Part shown: positions 1 to 8,700 of the stretch, one piece after another | How positions within the stretch are numbered: position 1 is the stretch's first letter | Layout of the letters: each line of letters starts with the position of its first letter | Assembly: GCA_022592435.1 (NCBI GenBank) | Contig: JABYQS010000518.1 | Coordinates: 1 to 19,581, forward strand | Length of the DNA stretch: 19,581 bases | Direction of reading: 5' to 3' | From: Cerioporus squamosus | Lineage: Eukaryota; Basidiomycota; Agaricomycetes; Polyporales; Polyporaceae | Translations under genes and position numbers: made by a program | Notes under the pieces: model-generated | Database searches by the model: none | What the model saw: only the letters and a program-made list of their open reading frames with translations | Told to the model about the DNA's origin: nothing

Positions 1-144
1 GACGGCGACGAGCCCCAGCCCCGCGACGGCGATGACGGCGAGCGCGCGTTGACGGCGAGCAGGCGGGTAGCGACGACGAGCAGGGGGGGGGGTGGCGACG
101 ACGAGCAGGGGGGGGGGTGGCGACGACGAGCGAGGCCGGCGGGT
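1..144. repeat. GC-rich minisatellite with G10 runs
   Basis: The left edge is built from GACGGCGA- and GACGACGAGC-type words. From 70 a 25-bp unit repeats: 70-94 and 95-119 are identical, and a third copy starts at 120 and loses similarity after about 13 bases. Each full unit holds a run of ten G, so the plus strand could form G-quadruplexes. The array probably extends beyond the window. G-run length may be affected by sequencing error. Confidence 0.75.
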
Positions 145-261
145 GATACTGTAGCAGCTGTGAGGAGACGTGTCGTGTAGCGACGTATTTTCTACAGTAG
201 ACACAGTGCCAGATGTTACAGCAGGTGTTGCAGTGCACCCTGCAGTCACTACAGTATAGTG

Positions 262-270
262 TTATAAAAA
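262..270 (+). promoter_or_regulatory. TATA-like box of the 325 gene
   Basis: TTATAAAAA lies about 55-63 nt upstream of the chosen ATG at 325. That is a usual distance for a fungal TATA element with a short leader. It supports a transcription start near 295 and the ATG at 325 as the first start codon. Confidence 0.45.
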
Positions 271-324
271 GTATACAAGGACGCCTCGATAGCTGCTACC
301 CAGTTCGACACGCACGGCGCCGAG

Positions 325-396
325 ATGCCTGTGGAGACGGAGGGCGGCGAGATGCCTGTCGAGACGGACGGCGGGGAGATGCCTGCCGAGACACCC
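325..396 (+). repeat. 27-bp coding repeat, about 2.6 copies
   Basis: ATGCCTG begins at 325, 352 and 379, a strict 27-bp period. It encodes a 9-residue acidic repeat at the extreme N terminus. Each unit begins with Met, so the true start could be any of three in-frame ATGs, and the copy number could vary between strains. Confidence 0.8.
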
Positions 397-1492
397 GTGT
401 CCACGCAGATGCTGCCCACACCATCAGCGTCTCAACCGAAGAAGCGCAAGCGCAACACCGCCGCCGCCGGAGTACGGGCGACCATGCACGCCCAACTGGA
501 AGACACGGTGCTACGGCTGCCCTCCGACTTCGACGACTTAGTGTTACGCCATCCCGCGATGTCGCAGGCGGTCCAGTACGAACGGCAACTACGCGAAGGC
601 TTCGCCCGCGACGCCCTCGACGCTGTGCGCGTGCACATCACGACATATGCGACCCTCGAGGACAGGAGGAAACACGGCTCTGGCACGACCTTCAATGCCC
701 CGATGGACAAACGACTGAACAAGAAGAAACAGATCATGGAATGCGCCGCGAAGCGATACAACGACATCCGCGCCATACTCCTCGTCCTCGGCATGTCTCC
801 AGACGACAAAGAGTTCCAGCCACTCTTGAGGAAAGACATGAAGGCCTTCGCGATCATCACGGAGGAGCAAATGCTCGGCGACAGCGCTCGGCGGCCCTCC
901 TGGATCTGGGGCGACTTTTCCTTCATTGGCAAGGAGGCAAACGGCGAGATCAAGACGTTCATGTTAGAGAGTAAGTACACACCGACGAACACTACATGGT
1001 CAAACTAACATCGCACAACAGGTCTACGCGTGCATTGGTTCCGTTACAGCGCGCTCGTCACCCGATGGTCCGAGGAGGTGGACACGGAGCGCGAGGAGAT
1101 GTTCCACACCACTAAAGCTTACAGGCACGACATGCAGCTGTGGCAGAAGCGCGCCGAGGAGCGCAAGGCGGCGGGGAACCTCGGTTCCGCAGCCTACGCT
1201 CGGAGGTGAGGATCTGGCCTTTCGGGTGTGATGTTGCGCTAATCGCCCGGCAGGCAATTCGTTCGGCTCCGTCGTCTTTATCAGCACGCCGTGAAAACAT
1301 TTCCGTATCGCATTCAAGAGGTAGATACAGCTGTCTGAGATGAATGTCACCCGACTGACATGTTCACAGGGTGTCGGCATGCCGGAGGGCCGGGCTTTCG
1401 AGGCAAGTACCAGTGCTGGCATGAAGCTGGCAGGTACTGATGATTCAACAGGATCTTGGTATCCCCAAGCCTGCAGACGCCGCGGGTACTAG
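325..1492 (+). CDS. hypothetical protein, four exons, faint KDZ-transposon-associated similarity
   Basis: Exons 325-970, 1022-1205, 1254-1320 and 1370-1492 join to 1020 nt (339 residues). The introns are 51, 48 and 49 nt, all GT...AG; the second has a CTAAT and the third a CTGAC branch-like site. The N terminus holds three copies of a 9-residue unit starting at residues 1, 10 and 19 (MPVETEGGE, MPVETDGGE, then a degenerate MPAET copy), followed by a basic KKRKRN patch that could be a nuclear signal. The middle has the pattern RRPSWIWGDFSFIGKE; exon 2 gives RVHWFRYSALVTRWSEEVD, a long charged helix, then AYARRQF across the exon 2/3 joint. This last part resembles, from memory, proteins found beside or fused to KDZ transposases in Agaricomycetes, which is a weak assignment. 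No catalytic motif is visible, so function is unknown. The start is the first ATG after the TATA-like box. Confidence 0.7.
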
Positions 1493-2215
1493 TTAGATAT
1501 GATCTCAGCTGCCCGAAAACAATAGGGTAATGTGCAATGCCCGCATACTACATAAGACGTAGATACTGTTAGGCTCCTGATGTAACAACTGGTGATTTCA
1601 CAGCGTCTCGGTGCTGTGGCAAACAACGCGCAGATGAGCTACACGGTGCCGTCGGCCGCACTGTCCGGCGCATTCACAGGCAAGGTGGCTCGATGCACAG
1701 GGTTGGAAAGCCAACCTAACGGAAGTGCAGGGATCAAAGATGTTGTGGCCCAGCCCAACGATGGGCAGGACGGAGAAACGAACCATACCGGAGAGGATCG
1801 AGGGCCAACGAGGAAGACGACCCTCGAGGTCAACAAAGTGAATCCGGCGGAGGTACTCGCGGCCGCGGCCGCGCCGCTACTCCTTAGAGAGAACTTGGCT
1901 GATTACAGAGACAACCACAAGGGACTCTCGACATGCACGTACACATTGAAGACGGGCGGGAGCAGTTCCGGTTGGGCAGGCGGTGCGTCCCGCCACAATG
2001 TGAACAACTGGGAGATGAACACAACTTGTTCTTAGACGCGACGTGGGCCATTAGGCAACTTGCAGGGTGGACCGCTGTCGCACTATGCTGGCGGTACGTG
2101 GAATGCATGTTCAGAGTCCTCACGATGACATGTTCACAGTTCGCTCTATGATAATAGCCTGACAGCCGGGGCGGCCGACGAGCAGCGAGCGGCGAGCAGC
2201 AAAGTGGCTCATATA
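1493..2215. other. gap without a supported gene
   Basis: The stretch after the first gene has an open frame at 1592-2035 (plus) that follows a CAG acceptor-like site, but I find no convincing joining exon, domain or family pattern. A NotI-like palindromic run (GCGGCCGCGGCCGC) lies near 1859-1873. It may be 3' UTR plus intergenic DNA. Confidence 0.4.
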
Positions 2216-2297
2216 TCCGGACGTGTGCCTGGGCACAGCCACCGCACGCGACGCTCAGATCTCCGGACGCGTGCCTGGTCACAGCCACCCCACGCGA
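2216..2297 (+). repeat. duplicated 36-bp promoter element
   Basis: 2216-2251 and 2262-2297 are 36-bp copies with three mismatches, a period of 46 bp. Both contain TCCGGACG(T/C)GTGCCTGG followed by CACAGCCACC. They sit about 205-290 bp upstream of the ATG at 2503, just before a pyrimidine-rich leader, where upstream activating sites are expected. The function is inferred from position. Confidence 0.65.
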
Positions 2298-2502
2298 GTT
2301 TGCCTCAAGCGCTTGGCACTGCCACCCCCGCCCCGACGATCTCGGATTTCCCACCCATTAAGCCTGGCGCGCGCCGTGGGCATCAAGTCTCTGCACGTCT
2401 CTGCCTCGCTCTCTGCGTTCCTCACCTTGCTGCTCGTCCTCGTCCTCGCTCCATCTTATCCGACGACCGAACGCCATCGACCACGACGCCGTGAACCTAA
2501 CC

Positions 2503-3113
2503 ATGCCGTCGCACTGGACCGTCAAAGTGACGTGGAAGCAATACCTAGTGCGTCAGCTCGGGGACGTAGGGAGATCATAGCTGACTGGTGTGCTTGCAGG
2601 TCGCGGCGTCGATTTGCGCGAAATGCGAGGAAGACAGAGCGGAGATAACGTATGAAGACTTTGCGAATGTAATGTGCGTCAGCCTGCGGACTTGGCTGGA
2701 ACTAACCACGCCCAGATGATGACCGCCCTCGGGTTCGAGCCCCACGAGACCTTGCGAGGCACGCTGCGCCCGCCGAGCCGTTTCAAACAGCTTCCCAACG
2801 GAAAGAAAGCGCTATGCTTTAACCCCGTACGTCGACAATACCACACTTATGCTAACGTGCTAATGCTTTGCAGTGCGAGCGATCCCTTCAAGCCACCATG
2901 ACGTTCAGCTTGCAGGGCAAGTGAGTCGACTGTTGCCCCGCTAACGTCTGCGGCTTTGACGTGACGATCCTTTACAGAGTGCAGACTCTCTTGCGCGACT
3001 TCTACGACATTGACCTTGCGAACTTCACGTTCGAACGCAAGCCGCAATGGGAACAGCCGGCGGATCCGACTGACCCAGTCCCCATCGAGGATCCCCACCT
3101 GTTCGATGATTGA
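2503..3113 (+). CDS. hypothetical protein, five exons, 141 residues
   Basis: Exons 2503-2565, 2600-2668, 2716-2826, 2874-2920 and 2978-3113 give 426 nt with no internal stop. The introns are 34, 47, 47, 47 and 57 nt minus none skipped: 34 (2566-2599), 47 (2669-2715), 47 (2827-2873) and 57 (2921-2977). Several contain CTAAC or CTGAC branch-like sites. The 2669 donor is required, because the stronger-looking donor at 2674 brings a stop into frame. The protein starts MPSHWTVKVTWKQYLVRQLG, has ICAKC (Cys27, Cys30) and CFNPC (Cys78, Cys82), which could bind a metal, and ends in an acidic, Pro-rich tail (PTDPVPIEDPHLFDD). It is small and probably soluble; I see no signal peptide or membrane segment. 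I do not recognise the family. The leader at about 2390-2460 is strongly CT-rich, as is common just upstream of fungal transcription starts. Confidence 0.7.
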
Positions 3114-4556
3114 TCAGCAGGAGTGGGTGGTAGGTACGAATACGATACGCGCAAGACTGCTAGTGTAGCCAAATCAGACGGGAGGTGGGTTTCGTTCAAT
3201 CAAAATGCTATTGCAGACGGAATAGGCCTGGCGAATAACTACGGGTTGGCGACATCAGGGCATGGCTGCACTTCCAATGTTACCGCCTGCGCGGCACGAA
3301 GTCCGTCCACATCGTGGCCACAATCGCGATCCAGCACAACAGCCCGGGCTTCCTTGCGCGAGGTTGGCATGGATCACCGAACATCTCCAAGGCGCATGAA
3401 GCGCTTTTGAGGGCCGCCAGAGTTACAGCGGCCCTTGTGTGATACCAGCGCGAGTCACGAGTCCGACTGTAAGTTCAAGCATGCAGTATTCAAGCCTGCG
3501 CTGATCTCCCTTGACGCAGGCCTGCATGCTGTGGCTCGCGGCCACTGTGGGGTACCCATTCATGCTGCCCGACATCAATCTCCAGCGGGGGCCTTGAAGG
3601 CATTGCAGTGCCGCACACCGACCCGACTGGGTCTGGGTGGCCGCGGACGCGCAACGCTGTCCTGAAGAAACAGCCGGGGTCAATGGCTGTTCTGGGAGCA
3701 CATCAGGTGGGTGTTATCATCGCAGGGAGTGTACGATGTGCGTGTGCTGATGTAGAATATGCTTCGTCAAGTCTGAAGCATGTGCCATTCTGGGATGCTC
3801 TCGACACAGCTCGTGGGTTTTTGTAGAGACCGAGCAAGCAGCAAGCGGGAACGAGATGCAAATATCGCAACCTGGGTCAGACCCAACATGGAGGAAAGAC
3901 GACGAGGAAATCGAAGATGCGACGCGTGTCGCAAGCTGGCTGGGGGCATAGCTCGTGCCCGGCACGACCAGCAGTATCTCTACAGCCACAAGCCGGGCGA
4001 AGCTCGAATTGAGATGGAGAGGGTACGAGTTCATGTACTCGCAGGATTTCCTGTCTAAATTCATCTGTCGGTAGAACTCTGTGTGTGGGATTGACATTGA
4101 TTTGGTCGCCAGAGTTTGCGCAAGGCACGGTAACAAGAGCTGTCGGTGGGGTTCGTGTGGGAGGGGACTACGCGACAGTGGCTGGAGAACATCAGCAGGA
4201 CTACCTGGCAACGCGAGCGCGGCGCCTCCTTCCTAGTGCAGGAGGACGTCGGTAGTGTGTCCGCATGCGGATGCAACAACAGAGCCAGGCCAGAACGCCG
4301 GGGTGAGTCAGTTGCGATGTATATGCGGACAGGGTTCTGACTTGCGCGTGCGAACGGGCGGACGTTGGAAGACGTTAGCGAGAGGCCGCGTCTCTTGTAG
4401 TGTCGGGTGGAGCAAGCGGACACCAGGGAGACGTGCTCGTCCGTCGTCGCGCTGCAATCGAAGATGTGTTTCATTTACTCGAAGGGGGCTACGTACTCGC
4501 AAGCGGCCGCGATATCGTCTGCCCCTCGCCTTTCACGCATTCTCCTGCCCCAGCAT
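3114..4556. other. 1.4-kb gap without a supported gene
   Basis: Short open frames occur on both strands, but none joins through plausible introns into a sustained frame and none shows a recognisable domain. The left part is 3' flank of the 2503 gene and the right part 3' flank of the minus-strand gene ending at 4557. An inverted repeat at 3478-3530 is described separately. I see no transposon ends. Confidence 0.4.
3478..3530. repeat. imperfect inverted repeat (hairpin)
   Basis: AGCATGCAG (3478-3486) and GCCTGCG (3494-3500) on the left arm pair with CGCAGGC (3515-3521) and CTGCATGCT (3522-3530) on the right arm. The left arm has an extra 7-nt bulge, and the loop is about 14 nt. It could fold in RNA or be the ends of a very small element; its role is unknown. 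Confidence 0.5.
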
Positions 4557-5076
4557 CTATGCCGCTTCCCGAATCACCACCTCCTCCGACTGTCTCTCAT
4601 CCGGCGTGTGGTCTCGGCAATACGCAAGCGCACTGGGGGAGGGTTCAGTATGTTCGACATGGCGAGGACTGATAAAGGAATCACTCACAATCCTGCGGCG
4701 ATGGCGGCAAGCGCAAAGTCGGTTTGCGCGCAATTGGCATACCTCTCAAAGGCCCCCACGGCACGGCAGACGAGGACATTCGCGCGGCGAACGTGGCGCG
4801 AAGGACGAGGCTGGATGGGGAAGTGGACGACGAACGTTGTGTCGGACCGCTGCATTTTGACCACGAGGTAGTCCGTGGGCGCAGGTGTACGGAAGACCGA
4901 CGTGAGATGGGGCACCTCGACGCCGCGGCCCATGGCGAAGCCCTGGATGGGCACGGACTGGAGGCGGGGAAGGCCATCGGGCCCAAACAGCACGCCGTCG
5001 ATGAAATTAATCTACAGAGGAGTGTGAGTAGGCCCATGCGGAGCAAGCGCACTCGCAAACTGACCGAGTTTGCCAT
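4557..5076 (-). CDS. hypothetical protein, three exons, 136 residues
   Basis: On the minus strand exons 5065-5076, 4689-5011 and 4557-4632 join to 411 nt. Exon 1 is only 12 nt (Met-Ala-Asn-Ser). Intron 1 (5012-5064, 53 nt) starts GTCAGT and ends CTGTAG; intron 2 (4633-4688, 56 nt) starts GTGAGT, has TACTGAAC and ends CCCAG, and the frame is kept across both. The main exon codes for INFIDGVLFGPDGLPRLQ and later DYLVVKMQRSDTTFVVHFPI, a beta-rich pattern, then a basic stretch and an Ala-rich helix; the tail is acidic. There is no signal peptide or membrane segment, and I do not recognise the family. If intron 2 is retained, the protein stops at 4685 instead. Other splice choices are possible at the 3' end (GTATGC near 4741). 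Confidence 0.6.
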
Positions 5077-5231
5077 CGCGCGAAGAGTTACTTGTGAACG
5101 CGAGTGTACTGAGCGAGAGAGGCGGGTGCTGGCCTTCGAGCAGGGCGCGAAATTAATTTGGGGGAAATCTGCGTGGTGCGGGGTGGATCGCGATCGAGGT
5201 CCAGAGTTTAGAGTTGCGGGCTTGCGGCAAG
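5077..5231. other. 5' flank of the minus-strand gene
   Basis: Upstream region of the gene starting at 5076. An AAATTAATTT AT-rich block at about 5150-5159 could serve as a promoter element for that gene; nothing else is seen. Confidence 0.3.
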
Positions 5232-5443
5232 CAGGGACTGTTTTGCCGAGGCACTCGCGGGACCGTCGGGATTACGGGACGTGGCATGACATGCCTGGCG
5301 GCAAGTGGGGCCGATAGCGCCAGCAGATTAGATATCCCAGGGACTGTTTTGCCGAGGCACTCGCGGGACCGTCGGGATTACGGGACGTGGCATGACGTGC
5401 CTGGCGGCAAGTGGGGCCGATAGCGCCAGCAGATTAGATATCC
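5232..5443. repeat. 106-bp tandem duplication
   Basis: 5232-5337 and 5338-5443 are two head-to-tail copies of 106 bp, starting CAGGGACTGTTTTGCC and ending GATTAGATATCC. Inspection shows one difference, A at 5291 versus G at 5397, so they are about 99% identical and the duplication is recent. Neither copy carries a plausible gene. Confidence 0.9.
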
Positions 5444-5675
5444 ACAGAGGCGCTCGTCACGATAACGCCAGATTGCACCACTGCCTCCTGGCGCCTGTTC
5501 TAGCGCGGCGTGTTCGAGACAGCGGAGGAGCCCTTCGGAGGCCCTCGCGGTCTCCTATGATTCCTGCCTGCAAACGGCAGTACACTATGCGGGGGCGTGT
5601 ACTGAATACAACTCTCGAAAACTGATTTTTTTTCGTTTACAGAGACCTGGGAAATCGGCTTTTGGCACGAAGCCA

Positions 5676-5723
5676 GGGCGTTGCAACGCCCGCCGCCTGG
5701 GAAACCCGGGCGTTGTAATGCCC
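5676..5723. repeat. 16-bp palindrome and its C-to-T diverged copy
   Basis: 5676-5691 is the perfect palindrome GGGCGTTGCAACGCCC. 5708-5723 repeats it as GGGCGTTGTAATGCCC, differing by two C-to-T changes. CCTGGGAAA also recurs around them (5646, 5696). This lies in the 3' flank, or possibly the last exon, of the transcription factor gene. Confidence 0.7.
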
Positions 5724-5794
5724 ATTGTAATTACTACAGATGTCCCTGGAGATGACAATGCTCAGTGCACGCGAATATGCCCTGGAGACATGAC

Positions 5795-8700
5795 TTACCC
5801 CAAGCTTTTAGCCCTAGGTGCCCTGAAGGACATCAGTGAGCATGATGAGCGCGTAGGGCAGACAAGTCGAAGATCGCTCACTCGTTCTCCACTGCACGTA
5901 GCATTTCCATGCACTTCTGCACCTCCTGAATTTCTTGGTCCACTGTGTTCGAGCGTCCCGCGCGTTTCTCGCTCAAGATATGCAGTACTATCACCATGGC
6001 CGACATGAACAGAGTGGCCTGAGAGACCATATGCAGTTAGGATTCACTCATTCCAGGGGAGATACACCTGATTTGCTACGTACCACGTTTCTGAAGAGCG
6101 GAGTGCCTACGCGTCTATACAGTTCGTCGAGAACCCTTATCGCTGACTTGGCCGCGTTCATGCAGATGACGATCGAGGTAAAGGACAGAGGTGACTGCCG
6201 TTTACGCTTGTCGATGAATGGGCGATGCACGGCAATTTGAAACAGATAGAAGTGGCTGAACAGTGTCGCGCACTGCTTGAAGAATATGCCGTCTTCTCGG
6301 TATGGATCCCATTTGACTATGTGAGTGCGCTGAGGTCAGTATAGAGCCTGAATTGGGCACAGCGCAACGGCATCCGAGTCTACTCGGACGGGTCGGAACT
6401 CGAGGGCGGGGTCGGTGCGGCGGCGGTACTGTTCAATGAGCGCACGCGAGGGTGGAAGTCTCTGCGCCTGCACCTAGGACCTGCCGATGAACACACGGTC
6501 TATGAAGCGGAGACGGTGGGAGCTGTCCTGGGGGTGGAGCTGATCAAGAGAGAGCGGAGTGTTGGGCGGGTTGCCTCCGTGGCGTTGGACGGCAAATCTG
6601 CGATCGAAGGATCGCTCCTTCGTGAGTCTCGCCCTAGTCATTACCTGGCTGACCTTTTGCATGCCAGTGTTGCAGCGGTGAAGAGACGACACCGGGGGCT
6701 GGAGCTGACACTACGCTGGGTCCCCGGGCATCAAGATATTGCTGGCAACGAGCAAGCAGACAGCGAAGCAAAGCTCGCCGCGTCAGGCGACTCCAGCTCG
6801 GTGCGTCTCCTTCCAGCGGCGTTGCGCCGGCCGCTTCCTGTCAGCATCTCGAAGGCGAAGCAGGTCTACAACAAGAAGCTTGAGGGGCAGGCAGCAGAAC
6901 GATGGCGGGCATCGAAGAGGGGTATAGAACTCCGGCGAGTGGACCCCGCACTTCCCTCTGCACGTTTCCAGAAGCTGGTTGCGCCCTTACCGCGGCGCAA
7001 CGCTTCGCTACTGATCCAACTCCGTACAGGGCATGCACCATTGAATCACCACCTCCACACGATCGGACGGGCGAACACGCAGCGCTGCCAGGGCTGCGGC
7101 GCAGCAAAGGAAACAGTACAGCACTTTGTCATGCAGTGTCCCAAGTTTTCCCTGCAGCGACGCGTCTTCCTGGGGCCTCTGGGACGCAACGGACTTCGGC
7201 TGGACTACCTCATGTCCACGGATGAGGGCACTACCCGACTCTTCAAATACGTCAACGCGACACGACGGTTGCACCAGACCTTTGGCGACCTACAGACCGA
7301 AGACCGGCAGCGCGCAAGCCGTGGAGACGAAGGCGGAGCCGCGCCGGCGCGACAGCTGCGGCAGACCACGCTAAGATTCCGTCCCTCTTCTTAATCCTTT
7401 CATTTCGCTGACTGCTTGCCTGGGTAAGGCAGCTACTGCTCCGAGTTGCGACCACTTCGCTGTCTTGTGTCTCCTTTGTACCCAGTCCCGGTGAGTGCCA
7501 GGCGTGTGCATTGGAGGCAGCGACACCGTCAGGCGCAGGGGAGTTCTGACACGGGGAGGGGATACCGACCCGTGTACTCCGTCTAGTGATTATTCGTAAA
7601 GATGGCGTTTGCCCACAGTTTAGAACCTGCGGCCTTACCCCTGGAGGGTCGGGTGGTGTCGACGGTCACAGTGCATGCGTCCTGGCATTCCTCGGGTTCT
7701 ACACTGTACCATTTGTTACTCCCCCCTACTTACGTCCCTCCCAGCATCAGCTCTATCCTTTTGGACGTCCTAGGGCGTCCGGGGGCCACTGTTTCTTTAG
7801 ACTAGTATACTGGCTGGTGTTGTAGCGCACATGGATATTGTGTCCGACATGGGGCTCGGCCCTTACGGGACAATAAATGGATTTAGAAGAAGAAGAAGAA
7901 GAGCCTGAATTGAGACCAAATCACACTTACGGTGATCTGGGACGGCATCCACCCATCTGTTCAGCGCCGAATCAAGCTCAGCCACGGTGCGTTCCTCCCA
8001 CTGCTGGTCCCCGTGGCGAAGCTGAACTCTAGATTTGTTGGTCGCATACTGCTCTCATATCAGTACACTGATTTCAATGTTCTCCTTCCAATTACTCACG
8101 ACGGTTCGGAGGGCGAACGCGAGAACCTGCATGAGTCGTATGTAGCAAGTGAAGAAGGAGACCTTGGACGGTTTCCCGGAGGCTGCGTGAACATAGGTTT
8201 CCCGCTCGCATCTGTCCAGTATTCGTCATCGCATTCTACGGGGAGCGGAAGATCCATGCTATGCTCTTCGGTCAATTGACGCGGCTTGGAAGACCACGAG
8301 CTACGTACTCTTCGTCATGTATGCTGGCTGGTCTTCCCGTGGTGAATGCTACTCCCCAGTCTTGCGTCACCAGAATCCTGACCAAAGAGAGGCTAATGAA
8401 TATGATTGGAGGCCAAGCTCCATACGAGGGACTTACCAGAACGCACGCTTCATGAGCTCTCCTTCCACCGAGGGCTCGTCTCCGTATCTCGTCTTGCGAT
8501 GCGCACCCATTTCAATCCCAGTACGAACTCCGGCGCCAATGTTCGCCCAACATGCATGCGTCACCGTCGTTCCTTGCAAGTACAAGACCATGAGCTGCAA
8601 GATCGAGAAGACGTCACTTCATTTGCGCGCTGCACATTCAGAGTAGGACTTACCACGCGTATTTGCAGATCGTAGACGTCCGGAGGTGCGACAACAGATC

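Noticed and set aside
213..974. Long plus-strand open frame overlapping the first gene
   Set aside because: It is the shadow of the 325 frame; Arg/Asp-rich low-complexity translation and no splice support.
1592..2035. 147-codon plus-strand frame after a CAG acceptor-like site
   Set aside because: No phase-compatible exon upstream keeps it open from the first gene, and no family pattern is visible; left as uncertain non-coding.
4255..4871. Overlapping plus-strand frames of 150-200 codons
   Set aside because: They are antisense to the minus-strand 4557-5076 gene or lie in its 3' flank; composition is Arg/Ser-rich as in GC-rich shadow frames.
7586..7825. Open frame in the LINE 3' region
   Set aside because: It follows the ORF2 stop and carries no domain; ordinary 3' UTR.
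6356..7899. Possibility that the RNase H frame is a host gene
   Set aside because: The zinc knuckle, simple-repeat tail and exact 13-bp target duplication show it is a truncated LINE.
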